Below, one piece after another: positions 1-12,032 of a stretch of DNA of 64,000 bases; position 1 is the first letter of the stretch, and the number at the start of each line of letters is the position of its first letter. The notes beneath the pieces were generated by a model. It saw nothing but the letters and a program-made list of their open reading frames with translations. It was not told where the DNA came from and made no database searches. The stretch is from Cranoglanis bouderius (Eukaryota; Chordata; Actinopteri; Siluriformes; Cranoglanididae): contig CM042546.1 of the NCBI GenBank assembly GCA_023630585.1, forward strand, positions 23,789,125 to 23,853,124, written 5' to 3'. Made by a program: the position numbers and the translations under genes.

Positions 1-1020
1 GCCTAAGAATGTGAAATGTTAAATATAATACAAGGCAGCTTTCTTATGTAAGTAAATTTGATTACTTTGATGCTATTCTGGCTTCAGTGTCCATCACTTG
101 GTCCAATGCACTATAGCAAACTGACTACTGCATGCAACCTAGCTTGTTATATCAGTGCTATAGAACTAATGTCTGAAAGTGAGGATATTTTTATTTACCA
201 TACAGCACAAATACCACTTAAACAAATCCCAAAGGTTTCAGTTACTAATTAAAGTCCATGTGCTCATGTGACTTCAGAATCACACAACAATTCTCATAAT
301 GTAATAATAATTATTTCTATAGCACTGTTCCTATATTCAAAATGCACCTCAATATGTACAAAACAGAAAGGAAAATTAATTCAATACAAAATACTGCTCC
401 TGATCTAGTAATCAAAAACAGGAGGAATGAGTTCCACATGCAGAGGCACATCATTATATAGCCAGGCAAACGCCACTGAAAACACAGATTCATGCTAAAC
501 CTGTTGATTTCATATACTATAGATTCAAGAACAGTGAAGATGAAATGCATACAGGAGGTCTGGAGATTCTGCTGGGCTGATGTTATAGCTTTCCATCTCA
601 AGCTATCATTTAATTGCACTGCTAACAATCACTATGGTAACTAATTTATAATGTCATTTTAATATAATCTTGTATTGCAAACACAATTCTTTTCGCCTCT
701 TGAATTGTAGTAAATTCAATAGGACAATGAGCTGGTCCACAGTGAGGAACTACAGTGAAACGCAAGAATAATTAGAGCTTTCTCATCCAGTACCGGGTGA
801 GTGTCAAAGGGTATCAAACAGAAGCATGTACTCTGAAGCTCTGTCCTCTTCTTGAGTGGGTCAGAGCACCTGCTTGCCTAACTCTTTTCTCCGTTTTTGT
901 GGGCTGATCAAACATGGGGCAAAAAGCTTGGTAAAACATTCAAATGACTGTGCCCCCTTCTTCCTGTCATTCCCAGCCTAATTTCACACCCTAAAAGTAG
1001 GGTGTGAAATTAAGTATAAG
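1..1020. other. No gene recognised
   Basis: AT-rich sequence with only short chance ORFs. I see no exon, RNA gene or recognisable transposon end. A hairpin lies near 981-1016, where 'caccctaaaa' is followed by 'gtagggtgtg'. Confidence 0.5.
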
Positions 1021-1350
1021 TACACTCACTGGCCACTTTAATAGGAACACCTGTACCCTCATGTCATGCATGCAGTTATCCAGTTAGTCAATCAGGTGGC
1101 AGCAGCGCAATGCATACAGGGCAACAATGTCACTTAATGTTCAAATCAAACATAATACATGGAGGGAAATGAGATCACAGTGACTTTGACTGTGAAATGG
1201 TTGTTGGTGCCAGACAGGTTGGTTTGAATATTTCAGAAACTGCTGAGAAGAATGGCCAGACTGGTTTCAAACTCACAGGAAGGCTATGACAACTCAAATA
1301 GTCACTCTTTACAACCGTGGTTTACAGAAAAGCATCTTATAACATATTAT
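1021..1350 (+). mobile_element. Tc1/mariner-like fragment, left end (ACTCACTGGCC family)
   Basis: The stretch begins with the terminal inverted repeat 'tacactcactggccacttt' and continues into degraded transposase coding, with remnants such as 'VVGARQVGLNISETAEK' and 'MARLVSN'. The same family recurs at 50236, 51013 and 59803. The copy breaks off where the antisense Tc1 at 1350 begins. No intact frame remains. Confidence 0.75.
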
Positions 1351-2085
1351 AACTTATTACTTTTGGGTTACTTTTGCGGTATGTTTTGGATCATTATCCA
1401 TCTGTACTGTGGAGTGCTGTCCTATGAGTTTTGCATCATTTGACTGAATCTGAGCAGAAAGTATAGCTCTATACACTTCAGAATTCATCCTGCTACTTCT
1501 AACGGCAGTCAGATTATCAGTAAACTCTAGTGAACCAGTTCCACTGGCAACCATACTTGCCCATGCCATAACACTGACTTCATCACTTCCTACACCATTT
1601 GACAGATGATGTGGTATGCTTAGGGTCATGAGCCTGTCCTTTCCTTCTCCATACTCTTCTCTTCCCATCCCTCTGGTACAAGTTAATCTTGGATTCTCTG
1701 TATTTCATTCCCGAAAGCATCTCTTGATTGTAGACTTTGACAAGGATACACCTACCTCCTCGAGAGTGTTCTTGACTTGGCTAGATGTTGTCAAGGGTTT
1801 TTTCTTCACCAAGGAAAGAATTCTGTGATCATCCACTTTAGTTGTCTTCCAAGCCTTTTGGTGTTGCTGAGCTTGCCAGTGCATTCCTTCTTTGGTCAGC
1901 GCCAAACCTGCTGTTATGCTGTTACTGTGGACAAACAACTCTATCTTTGATTCATGCAATCTCTTTCTGATTGTAGAAGCATGAACTTTGACAACAGCAG
2001 CAAGACTTACTAGCAGATCCTGTGATGAAATTTGGGGGTTCTTGGAGACTTCTTTTCGCATCGGATGCTCTGCACTTGGGCTAAA
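1350..2085 (-). pseudogene. Tc1-like transposase remnants (two joined fragments)
   Basis: Two antisense reading frames (1357-1668 and 1705-2061) match Tc1/mariner transposase. The downstream piece carries the 'DNDPKHTAK' motif around the second catalytic aspartate and a segment with 'MNSEVYRAIL'. The upstream piece holds two successive copies of the second helix-turn-helix ('VHASTIRKRLHES' and 'LSKSTIKR'), so two truncated insertions seem to be joined here. The DDE triad is incomplete, so it is non-functional. Confidence 0.75.
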
Positions 2086-2099
2086 TTTGATGTTTGTCG

Positions 2100-2610
2100 T
2101 TTGAAATCTGTGTCATTTGAACTAAACCCATTTCCATAAAAGTTGGGATTTTTCTAAAATGCAATAAAAACAAAAATCTGTGATTTGTCAAGTCTCTTGA
2201 AACTTTAATTAACTGACAAATGTACAACGAAAAGATATTCATTGTTTTCACTGACCAACTTAATTGTATTTTGTAAATATAAACAAACTTTGAATTTGAT
2301 GCCTTCAGCACACTCAAAAAAAGTTGGTACAGAGGCAAAATAAGACTGAAAAGTTTATAGAATATTCAAGTAACACCATTTTGGAGGATCAGGTTAATTG
2401 GTAACAGGGAGGATATCAGGATTGGGCATAAAAGGAGCATCCACCAAAAGCTCAGTCTTTGCAAGCAAGGATGCGTCATGGCTCACCACTTTGTGCCAAA
2501 CTTCGTGAGAGAATTGTCAGTCAGTTCAAAAAGAACATTGCTCAATGCAAGATTGCAAAGAATCTACAGTGCATAATATTGTGAAAAGATTCAGGGAAAA
2601 CTCTCATACG
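2100..2610 (+). mobile_element. Tc1-like fragment, left half (AATTCC..AAGTTGGGA family)
   Basis: The stretch contains the degraded end 'aaaagttggga', an AT-rich sub-terminal region resembling the better copies at 28095 and 34533, and the start of a transposase near 2505-2600 ('KIAKNLQ', then a frame break, then 'KRFRE'). It is truncated after the first helix-turn-helix. Confidence 0.6.
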
Positions 2611-2719
2611 TTAAACACTCAATATAGCAAACCTTTAGCTTGTTCAGTGTGTTGAGTGCAGGATGTTTAGTCATTCTTCCTTTGAATGTTAGTAGTAGTT
2701 ATATCATATACTTTATGTC

Positions 2720-2865
2720 AAAAAATGATTTATGACCCCCCTGTCATATGATTTATGACCATCATGTCAGTCGGATTGACAGTTCAGCCCAACCTGTAAT
2801 TTATGACCCCCCATGTCATCCTGATTGACAGTTCAGCCCAACTTGTAAGTTATGACCCCACCAGT
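2720..2865. repeat. Imperfect tandem repeat, 'atttatgacccc' units
   Basis: The phrases 'atttatgaccccc..tgtcat' and 'gattgacagttcagcccaac' alternate at 2733-2860. Decayed copies lie at 3288-3380 ('aattatgactcc', 'aattatgatccc', 'aatttataac'). I do not recognise the family. Confidence 0.5.
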
Positions 2866-2934
2866 CTTCTGTCTGTGTGTATGTATGCGCATGCGTGTGT
2901 GTGCGTGCGTGTGTGTGCGCGCGTGCGCGCGTAC

Positions 2935-2976
<42 letters not shown>

Positions 2977-3409
2977 ATGGTTTTTACACCCCCGCTATGT
3001 GTGTGTTGAAAAAGTTATTGATTAAATAAATAGTTGTGGATAAAACATAGAAGAGGCTCCGTAATACCCACACGGCGGCTGATCCACGAGTTTCCCAAAC
3101 CCTTAGAAGGACGATGTGTATTTCACCAAGAATACGTGTTGAAATGAGTGGTGTCGTCTTTTGTGTCAGTGGGGGGGGAAACAGGGGTGTTATCAAAAAC
3201 CGAAGACTATCCCTTAAACCCTCCCCACGAACGTTTCTGTAAGGTACATAAATCACGAAAAGCTCATGTCACTGTCATGAAATGTGTATAAATTATGACT
3301 CCAGTGTCACTCGCGAACGTGTGTGAATTATGATCCCCTGAACAGACAGTTTGGCGAGCGCTGTAATTTATAACTTTTTTCCCTGTATCCTGGAAGTTTG
3401 TTCTTTCCC

Positions 3410-3473
<64 letters not shown>

Positions 3474-3612
3474 CACGAAAGTATTAGGTGTTAATGGGTG
3501 GTTTTACACCCCTGCTATATGTGCGCATCCTGAGAACTGATGTTTAAACATTGATTAAATAACCCCCGACCTTGCCTGTATCCTGTCTGTGTGTGTGTGT
3601 GTGTGTGTATGT

Positions 3613-3656
<44 letters not shown>

Positions 3657-3700
3657 CACGACGCATTATATGATAATGAGACGAGTTTTACACACATGCT
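2865..3700 (+). repeat. Three copies of a TG-microsatellite cassette
   Basis: Each unit has a (TG)n tract (2871-2974, 3413-3471, 3590-3655). It is preceded by 'ctgtatcctg'- or 'cttctgtctg'-like sequence and followed, in at least two copies, by 'tttcacga', a segment with 'ttttacaccccNgctat', and 'attgattaaataa'. Reading frames here are low-complexity Val-Cys or Thr-His artefacts. Confidence 0.6.
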
Positions 3701-3704
3701 TGTG

Positions 3705-4130
3705 GCCAGAGAAAAGCGATGTTTTTATGAAAACGTGGCCGGATCAAAGTTTTTGTTAGTTTGTTTGTAAAAGTGTTTCATGTAATGGACAAACTGATGT
3801 ATTGTGAAATTGTTGAAACATTTGTTGATTACATTGAGAAAAACTCTTGTTCACTTTACTGAACTGAAATCTCCAAACATTTAAAAACCATGTGATTTAT
3901 TCTTTGTGGAATCGAATCTGAATATCCTGTCATGGTACACATTTAACGAGGAATATGCTGCGTTCATTCTTAACTCATTTTAGCCAATAATACTTTTTAT
4001 ACAATCATCACATTCAGTAATACAGATAACTGAGGTGAATTGAATACATGGTCATCTGGGTAATTTGAATGTGTTGATGGCGAACTAGTGGGCATTTTCT
4101 GTTTTTACTCTTCTTGGACGAGCGTCAGAT
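3705..4130. other. No feature recognised
   Basis: AT-rich unique-looking sequence with no ORF, TIR or tandem repeat that I can support. Confidence 0.4.
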
Positions 4131-4135
4131 AGCAT

Positions 4136-4345
4136 GTGGTAATGGGCCCGAGCTCGGCAGCCCCGCGGTGCCTGCGGCTCAGACACGGCATCAGCATGTA
4201 TTATCCGGGGCCGAGTGTGGCCCACGGCTCGCTCTGGCACGTGTGTTTTTGTTACGGCGGTAAAGTACTGGGGGGCCGATTCTTGTTCACCATAACTAAC
4301 CCGGATCTGGCTTTAGAGTCTGGGCCACTTCTGGCGATGACTCGG
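4136..4345. other. CpG-dense patch, possible promoter or repeat
   Basis: About a dozen CpG dinucleotides fall within the first 140 bases, in otherwise AT-rich surroundings. It lies about 9 kb upstream of the xrcc4 start codon and ends at a donor-like 'ggcg/gtaaag'. It could be a CpG-island promoter or first exon. Its 3' half ('ggatctggc', 'tgggccacttctggc') resembles the TGGCCC-rich repeats at 8.7 and 11.7-12.0 kb, so a repeat origin is equally possible. Confidence 0.3.
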
Positions 4346-5543
4346 CTTGGTTCAATCAGATGCCCTAATATTTATAACAGTAGCAAATATATTTAGATAT
4401 AATGCAACATATTCTTTTATATACTTTTATTTATTATAAACGCACGTCGTTGTGCTCTCAGGTGATTTCATCTCCACTCACACAGCAGTGGGAGGGGTCT
4501 TGTACCTGTAGTAGTGGGAGATGGCAGCCATGTTTGTGCGGGTAGGACACAAACAAAATAAGAGATATGGGACCATTTAGATAAAACAATTGGGGTAAGC
4601 ATCGATTCACATTTACTTTTCGAGTATTGTACTTGCAGATGTTCATAAAGGACCTTGTAAAAAGTGAATGTTCACGCTACACTAATCTTTGACGAGCAGC
4701 ACTCTGACCCGTGTATATACAAGTAGAAAGAGCAGGTCGTTTGTATTTGTATTTTTACTTTCCACACTCTTCTTATTTTTATGAACGCAATTGAATTATG
4801 CAAACGTTGTTTTTATTCCATATTTCTTCAGGGACAATAAAGGTTTTATGAGAGTTACGAGGATTTGTTTTTATTATTAATTAATAGGCTACTATAACTC
4901 CACACATTTTTTTTTTCAGTGGTGGCTTTTAAGCTGGGCAGGTGAACGCTGTCTGTATATTCAAACACCGGTAACCTTTGTTATTACACATATATTTCAC
5001 AGAAAGACTTGTGTAAGTTTTAAGTTTACATTCATACTGAGCTTGAAAATGGTACATAGAGGACTAATTACAAATCTTGCATAACACTGATGTGTTTCTG
5101 TAGCCGGTGGAGACTGATAAAGGTGTCCACACCTCGAGGTTCTGGCTCAACAGGTCGGTTTTGGAATTCAGGCAATTTTACTGTTTAAAACATTATTCAC
5201 AATGTTACTGTAGAGTTTAGTCAGGTGACCGTTTTTAGGTGAACTGATATAAGCCTTTTTAAAAACACGACTGAAACGAATTAAAATGGATAAAAGGTTT
5301 CTATAAAGACAAATTGGCATTTTTAGTTCCCCAAAGAACCTTTTTAGTGGTTGTTAAAAAATGTAACTATTTCGGACTCTTTGATTGTACAGCAAGGTTC
5401 TATTTGTTTTATTTATTTATTTTATTCTTATTCTTGTTTATCATGCAGCTTCATGTTAATATATAAATAGACTATTTTTCATGTTAGTTGATGTTCATAA
5501 TGTGTTAACTGATGTTAACATTCAGCTTTTAAAATAAAAATGT

Positions 5544-6193
5544 TGGTAACACTTTGCAATAAGGTTTTATTTGTTAACATGAAATAACGATGAACAAAAC
5601 CTTTTCAAACACTGTATCTGTTAACATTAGGTAGAGTTCATTACACCGCCCCGCATCTAGAAAAAAAGTTTATGCTGTTTTGCAAATCACACTTGTTTTT
5701 ACCTATTTTGGTCACGTTGAGTTCAAATATGCCACTGAAAATTCCCTCACGTACTGTTTTCCCACAAAATAAGAATGAAGTTTTTTATAATTTAGCTATG
5801 TTTATATTGCTTTCAGGGTTTTATTTAAATTGGTAGAAGCTGTCAAATTTCACTATTATTATTTATTAATTACAACAATGGGTACACAAAACATAACACA
5901 TGTTTACAACATCAAACAAATAGCAGACAAATAGTCTGTGAAACGTTGTGTTGTTCTAGAGCAAAACTAATACCATATCTGTACTCAGCATCTCAGTATT
6001 AGTAAGAAACAACTATCAGATCCTATTCAGCAAATCTGATGCAGGGTGGCGCTATGAATTAATATGAAAGAACAATTGTATTTTTATTAAGTAGTATTAA
6101 CCAGGATGAATAAGTTCTGTAAAAAAATAGTTCTTTGTTAGGTCATGTTAGTCAGTGCGTTAACGAATGGGACCTTATAGTAAAGTTATGCCA
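5544..6193. mobile_element. Non-autonomous TIR element (MITE), about 650 bp
   Basis: The left end 'tggtaacactttgcaataag' at 5544-5578 pairs with the reverse complement of 6159-6193, with roughly 26 of 35 positions matching by eye. The inside is AT-rich with many 'gttaac' words and no ORF. This is a common fish repeat type. Confidence 0.65.
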
Positions 6194-6699
6194 AAGGTGT
6201 TATTACAAGCGGGCAAATGCTTGGTTTGACCTAATAGAACAGATCCAGATTTCATGATCATGTATAAAATGGTGTAAAATGTGAGTATAAAATAGATAAA
6301 TCACAAGAGAGGGCAATTTGTAGTACATCAGTCTTTCTATATGTCTGCATAGAGCTTGACATAATGGGGGCTGGTTTGCAGTACATCAGTCTTTGCCAGT
6401 GTGTGCAGATTATTGCCAATGGCAGACTGTTGTTTATTATTCAAAGTGTGAATGTATGGTATTTTAGGAATGTTACCACTAGACTCAGGCCACTGCAGAG
6501 AATAAACTGCTGATAACTTTTCAACATACTTGAGCTTTTTCACTCCTTTAATTACTAATTGCTTCATAACCAATGAAACAGTTTGCTGTTTATGTCTTTA
6601 TTCCGGCTTTTTAACAAACACACCAGCGTCCTCTCACTTTACAGTGACAAATTTGTTGACGTTATTTAATGCATCCACTTTAGTTAATGCGTTATCTAA

Positions 6700-6845
6700 C
6701 ATCAACCAGCAATGAGCACTGTATTTTACAGCATTTATTCATCTTGAACAATTTTTAACTAACTAGTATGTTAACTAGTGTGTATTTCATATTGCTTTAA
6801 CTAACGTTAACAGATACAACATCAGTAAATGCTGTAGAAGTATCG
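6700..6845. repeat. Partial copy of the gttaac-rich MITE family
   Basis: Words such as 'gttaacagatacaac' and 'aactagtatgttaactag' resemble the interior of the 5544-6193 element. No clear termini are present. Confidence 0.35.
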
Positions 6846-7351
6846 CTCATTCAAGTGTTTCTTTCAAGGAGTTCATGAAAAACGTGTTTCAGGGTGTTGT
6901 TTAAATGTAAACAATGAGGTGTGCATGTGTAGAGCAGTTAACTGTTTAAAATACATAAAAAGACCAAAGCATTTTTTTTCTTTTTCTTTTTTCACGCCCT
7001 TTCTGCCTTGTCAGCTATAGGCTATTTTATATAGATTTACTGTCTGACCCCCTTATAGCATTATTTTCTGGGTGTGGGAATTAATGATAGCTAGCATCAA
7101 TAAGCATCATTTTCAAGATGATCCCATGTCAGTTTGCCCACATAAATCTGATTACTGTTTGGCATATGTAAGACATATGAAATTTCACACATAGGCATAA
7201 GGAATTTGTCGAATGCAAATGCAGTATGGTATTCAAAAACTTTAACCTATCTGTATCTATAATCTCTCTAACTGTACCTATCATACCATTAAATAAATAA
7301 ATAAATAAATATTTATAATATATGTAATATATTGATCTCTTTGTTCTTTTC

Positions 7352-7500
7352 AGAGGTGGACAGTAACAAAGTACATTTACTTGAGTACTGTACTTAAGTA
7401 CACTTTTTGAGTATCTGTACTTTTTTCTGGAAACTTGTGACTTTTACCTTAACTACATTTGAAAGACAAATATCGTACTTTTCACATTTACATTAACGGA
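7352..7500 (+). mobile_element. hAT-like MITE end (CAGAGGTGG)
   Basis: Begins 'cagaggtggacagtaacaaa' and continues with 'tacttgagtactgtacttaa', typical of fish hAT-type non-autonomous ends built from 'gtac/aagta' words. The opposite terminus is not evident. Confidence 0.45.
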
Positions 7501-7854
7501 CGCTATGTGAGAACACGGTCCTAAAAACAATGCAAAGTTAATTTTGTACATGAAATATTATTTTATTCTCTTTACAGCTTCACATATTGCCCAACAGGGC
7601 CCTTCAAACAATACAGGAATAATACAATCTGCATGAGCTTTTTTTAACAACATAAGTTGATCAACATGTTCATCATAAAACCAAAAGTCACAAAGACACA
7701 ATATTTCAAGACTTCATGAACAGGTCAACACGACCCTACAGCAAGGCCCCCCAACTAAACTGTTAAACTTCTGAACTAGAAAACGGAGAATGCTTCAGGT
7801 ACAGATCCTGATCCATCCGAGGGTCCAAGGAGTGGTTAGATATATTGAAAAGAA

Positions 7855-7995
7855 CCAGAGGTGGACAAAGTACAGATACTACAGGTCACATATTACTCCA
7901 TTACAAGTGAAAGTTGTAAAGACAGATTTTTACTTAAGTAAAAGTACAGAAGTACTTGCTTTTAAAAGTGCTTAAGTGTCAGAAGTAAATTTCCT
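7855..7995 (+). mobile_element. Second hAT-like MITE end
   Basis: Begins 'ccagaggtggacaaagtac' and contains 'acttaagtaaaagtacagaa' and a closing 'gtgcttaagtgtcagaagta'. It is related to 7352-7500, which lies in the same orientation. Confidence 0.45.
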
Positions 7996-8961
7996 TTTTC
8001 ATGTCAACACATTGTTTTATTATTGTCGCATTGTTGTATGTAATGCTTACAATACCTTATGCCTCTGAAACAACCTACTGAATACACTGACTAGCTCGGA
8101 GTATCTGTGGAATAAAGAGCTTTTAGATTGTTACAAAGCATGTAGAAATGATAACTGCTCTCTCTGTGGCTCAGCGGCAGCACCAACACAGATCTGAATG
8201 TTCCGGTGTGATTTGTGTCAAAGGTTTAATCGACAAACGAATTATCATTTAGGAAAGAGATTGTTCGAATCGAGATCTTTTTCTGATTAATCGTGCAGCT
8301 CTACACATAACTTTAGTAATTATGCAAGGTAACAAAAAACTAAAAAAAAGTTATGAGATATCTTACTTAACTCTTAAACTCATTTACATTTGAATTCACG
8401 CTTTTGTGTGCTAACTAACATCATTGTCGAAACCTTACCTATGCATAAGCAGTGTATCCACAAGGCTATGGCAACTTGGCGGGCAAATCCATAAATCATT
8501 TGGCCGGCCAGACTTCATACTGAAACTTTACCTCTAAAGCACAGACAATTTCAAGCTTTCACAAGAAATTTTAAGTTTACACTCCTCAATATGCTTTCGC
8601 ACACTCTAACAAGTAATTCAGGGGACCTATTAACACAACTTAATTAAACGCGTGGTTGCAAGATAAAAATACTAATTTATTATTTTTGTTATTTTTTATA
8701 TATTGTTCATGATCCAAAGCATACAAGTTCATCCCCAGATAGCAAGCACATTTGGGCCGATTCCGGTAGAAATGCGTCACTGTCGGCTCAATGCTCAATG
8801 GCGGTTAAATTGGTTAGGATCCTCTAGGCTACAGTCGAGTCTTCATTTTCAAGAGGAATCATTTCAGCTGTAAAAGGCAAGTAATTTAGTAATTTCAGTC
8901 TACAGTATTGTTTGATGTTTAAAATCAAGAAGAAGAATATGTCAAGAAGAAAATGTTTTTA

Positions 8962-10521
8962 TACAGCCGTGGCCAAAAGTTTTGAGAATGACACAAATAT
9001 TAATTTTCACAAAGTCTACTGCTTCAGTTTTTATGATGGCAATTTGTATATACTCCAGAATGTTATGAAGAGTGATCAGATGAATTGCAATTAATTTCAA
9101 AGTCCCCCTTTGCCATGAAAATGAACTTAATCCCAAAAAAACATGTCCACTGCATTTCAGCCCTTCCACAAAAGGACCAGCTGACATCATGTCAGTGATT
9201 CTCTCGTTAACACAGGTGAGAGTGTTAACGAGGACAAGGCTGGAGATCACTCTGTCATGCTGATTGAGTTAGAGTAACAGACTGGAAGCTTTAAAAGGAG
9301 GGTGGTGCTTGAAATTATTGTTCTTCCTCTGTTAACTATGGTTACCTGCAAGGAAACACGTGCAGCCATCATTGCTTTGCACAAAAAGGGATTCACAGGC
9401 AAGGATATTGCTGCTAGTAAGATTGCACCTAAATAAACCATTTATCGGATCATCAAGACCTTCAAGGAGAGAGGTTCAACTGTTGTGAAGAAGGCTTCAG
9501 GGCGCCCAAGAAAGTCCAGCAAGCGCTAGGACCGTCTCCTAAAGTTGATTCAGCTGTGGGATCGGGGCACCACCAGTGCAGAGCTTGCTCAGGAATGGCA
9601 GCAGGCAGGTGTGAGTGCGTCTGCACGCACAGTAAGGCGAAGACTTTTGGAGGATGGCCTGGTGTCAAGAAGGGCAGCAAAGAAGCCACTTCTCTCCAGG
9701 AAAAACATCAGGGACAGACTGCTATTCTGCAAAAAGTACAGGGATTGGACTGCTGAGGACTGGGGTAATGTCATTTTCTCTGATGAATCCCCTTTCCGAT
9801 TGTTTGGGGCATCTAGAAAAAAGCTTGTCCGGAGAAGAAATAGTGAGCGCTACCATCAGTCCTGTGTCATGCCAACAGTAAAGCATCCTGAGACCACTCA
9901 TGTGTGGGGTTGCTTCTCAGCCAAGGGAGTGGGCTCACTCACAGTTTTGCCTAAGAACACAGCCATGAATAAAGAATGGTACAAAAACATCCTCAGAGAG
10001 CAACTTCTCCCAACCATCCAAGAACAGTTGGTGATGAACAATGCCTTTTCCAGCATGATGGGGCACCTTGCCACAAGGCAAAAGTGATAACGAAGTGGCT
10101 CGGGGAACAAAACATCGACATTTTGGGTCCACGGCCAGGAAACTCCCCAGACCTTAATCCCATTGAGAATTTGTGGTCAATCCTCAAGAGGTGGGTGGAC
10201 AAACAAAAACCCACAAACTCTGACAAACTCCAAGCATTGATTATGCAAGAATGGGCTGCCATCAGTCAGGATGTGGCCCAGAAGTTGATTGACAGCATGC
10301 CAGGGCGAATTGCAGAGGTCTTGAAAAAGAAGGGTCAACACTGCAAATATTGACTCTTTGCATAAACTTCATGTAATTGTCAATAAAAGCCATTGACACT
10401 TATGAAATGCTTGTGATTATACTTCAGTAACAGTAACATCTGACAAAAAGATCTAAAAACACTGAAGACTTTGTGAAAATTAATATTTGTGTCATTCTCA
10501 AAACTTTTGGCCACAGCTGTA
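8962..10521 (+). mobile_element. Tc1-like transposon, copy 1 (CAGCYGTGGCC family)
   Basis: It starts 'tacagccgtggccaaaag' and ends with the inverse 'cttttggccacagctgta'. The inverted repeats extend about 80 bp inward. It contains the degenerate transposase 9338-10353. A near-identical copy lies at 15555-17130. Confidence 0.92.
9338..10353 (+). pseudogene. Tc1-like transposase, inactivated
   Basis: DDE transposase of the Tc1 family, which cuts and pastes the element at TA sites. ATG at 9338 and stop at 10351-10353 give the usual length of about 340 codons. Visible parts are the paired N-terminal helix-turn-helix domains ('TGKDIAASKI', 'SASARTVRRRL'), the first catalytic Asp in 'VIFSDESPF', the second in 'QHDGAPCHKA' and the Glu in 'SPDLNPIENLW'. 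It is broken by TAA at 9434-9436, TAG at 9527-9529 and a one-base loss near 10030 relative to copy 2. The TAA is shared with copy 2. Confidence 0.92.
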
Positions 10522-10939
10522 TATTTATAACGGTATGTGTGATGGTGACAAGAACATAACGTCAGAAAACCCACACAGCTTTATATGTGTCTCTTAACAT
10601 TCATTAAATTTGAATACCTTGTCTTTATTAGAAAAAAAACTGCTCATTATGCACTGCACTATATCAGATTCATGAGAAAGTTGAATTTTGTATTCGTAGT
10701 ATTTGATTTTTGCGTAAATTCAATGCATTGTTTTCAATTAGTGATTAAAAGAACAGGTTCATATGAGTCATCTTTGTCAGATACGCTGGTGGCTCTGTCT
10801 TATTTTATTATATTTATTTTATAGAATGTTTATGGCTTATGTAGTTTCCTTTTAAGTAGCCTACAGATGTATGTAAAGACTCTTTTATCTTTTTGCGATG
10901 TGCGTAGTATTTGTGCTTCTGGTGGAGCTTGAGATTGTG

Positions 10940-11036
10940 TACTTTAGAGTAGTTGGCAGCGCGTTCATCTTCCATGCCAGAGGCTCGAGCTCCAGACCTG
11001 CTGGGATCAGGTTTTGAAAAAAAAAAAAAAAACATT
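10940..11036 (+). mobile_element. Possible tRNA-derived SINE with A-tail
   Basis: An A-box-like 'tagttggcagcg' is followed 30-40 bases later by a B-box-like 'ggctcgagctcc', then 'ctgctgggatcag' and an uninterrupted A run (about 11019-11034). This is tRNA-like pol III promoter order with a poly(A) tail. It is short and has no confirmed target duplication. Confidence 0.4.
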
Positions 11037-11039
11037 TTA

Positions 11040-11730
11040 TTTCTTTCTTTAATGAATAAAGATAGTTAAAACAATTTAAACACGAACTGACTTTCATTCA
11101 TGTTTTATGCTAGGGTTAGGGTTAGTCATTTACACGTAGGTCCGACGCAGAAGTATAAATCAGCCTTTAGCGTGTCTCAAATTGCAGGAGATGTCAACTG
11201 TTTTGGCTTTGAGAGACTTGAGTTATAAAATTGTGCAGTAGCCAGTGTATCCCATTTCTGTCAGAGTTTAATGTCTTGATGATTTTTCTACCTATGTTCA
11301 TTAGATGCTGTCCGAAAGAACTCATTATCATCAACAAATGCTGAAATTGAGACGGTGATGAAAAGGTGGCTGCAGCTGGCTTCAGACCGTGAAGGAGGAT
11401 GGAAGTAGCAGTAGCTTGCCCTTGATATACACACATTAGATTACTGATGAAAATGTAAATGTATTCCAACTGATAAAAAATAATCTGTTCTACATGTTAA
11501 ATTCATGTTTTTGTTTTGTTCATTTGTGTCATTGCTGTGTATGCATTGCTGTTAAAAGTTGATGTTTAATGTAATTCTTGAAACTAGATGGGCTGCAAAA
11601 TATTTTTGTACAGTTTTAATATTTTCTCAGTTCGACTTAGAAATAAAAATTAAAAATAAATTTAAACTACTTTGTCATTTTATTTGAATATGACAATTTT
11701 GAATGAATGAATTATTCATTATGTCATAAA
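11040..11730. other. No gene recognised
   Basis: AT-rich filler. A short telomere-like 'ctagggttagggttag' sits at 11110-11126 and is too small to call. Confidence 0.4.
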
Positions 11731-12032
11731 TATTTGAAATATATATTTGGGCCATATTTGCTATTTTACATGTGGGCCACTTCAGGCTCATATCCATTTT
11801 GTCTGGGCCAAAAGAAGGCCAGCAGTGCTGTATCACTGCATGAAGTGGCCCACATCTGGTTACTGGGAAATTATGACAAAATTAATGTGGTAATTTAATA
11901 ATGTCTGGGTCAAATCGTGCTCAGTTTACAGTGTGTGGGCCAGATCTGGGCTGAGGATCAAGGTATATACTGGGCCAGAACTAAAGCAAGTATGTGGCCC
12001 ACAAGTGGGCCAGACAAATTTTGCTATCTGGG

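Larger units (their letters stand above)
8734..12032. mobile_element. Possible TIR element enclosing a Tc1 insertion
   Basis: 'cccagatagcaa' at 8734-8745 is the exact inverse of 'ttgctatctggg' at 12021-12032. Just inside both ends lie TGGCCC-rich repeats (8753-8830 and 11748-12015). If these are partners, the element holds the 8962-10521 Tc1 and the 10940-11036 SINE candidate. No transposase of its own is visible, and the pairing rests on 12 bp plus shared composition. Confidence 0.4.

Noticed and set aside
2803..3476. ORFs made of Val-Cys or Thr-His repeats
   Set aside because: They are translations of (TG)n and (CA)n microsatellites, with no non-repetitive conserved part.
9993..10262. Antisense ORFs over Tc1 transposases (also 16447-16863, 25937-26251, 47253-47624)
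   Set aside because: They are shadows of transposase or gag coding on the other strand. The same shadows recur in each family copy.
11104..11126. Telomere-like 'gggttagggtta'
   Set aside because: Only about two units are present, in unique DNA. This is too short to suggest an interstitial telomere.
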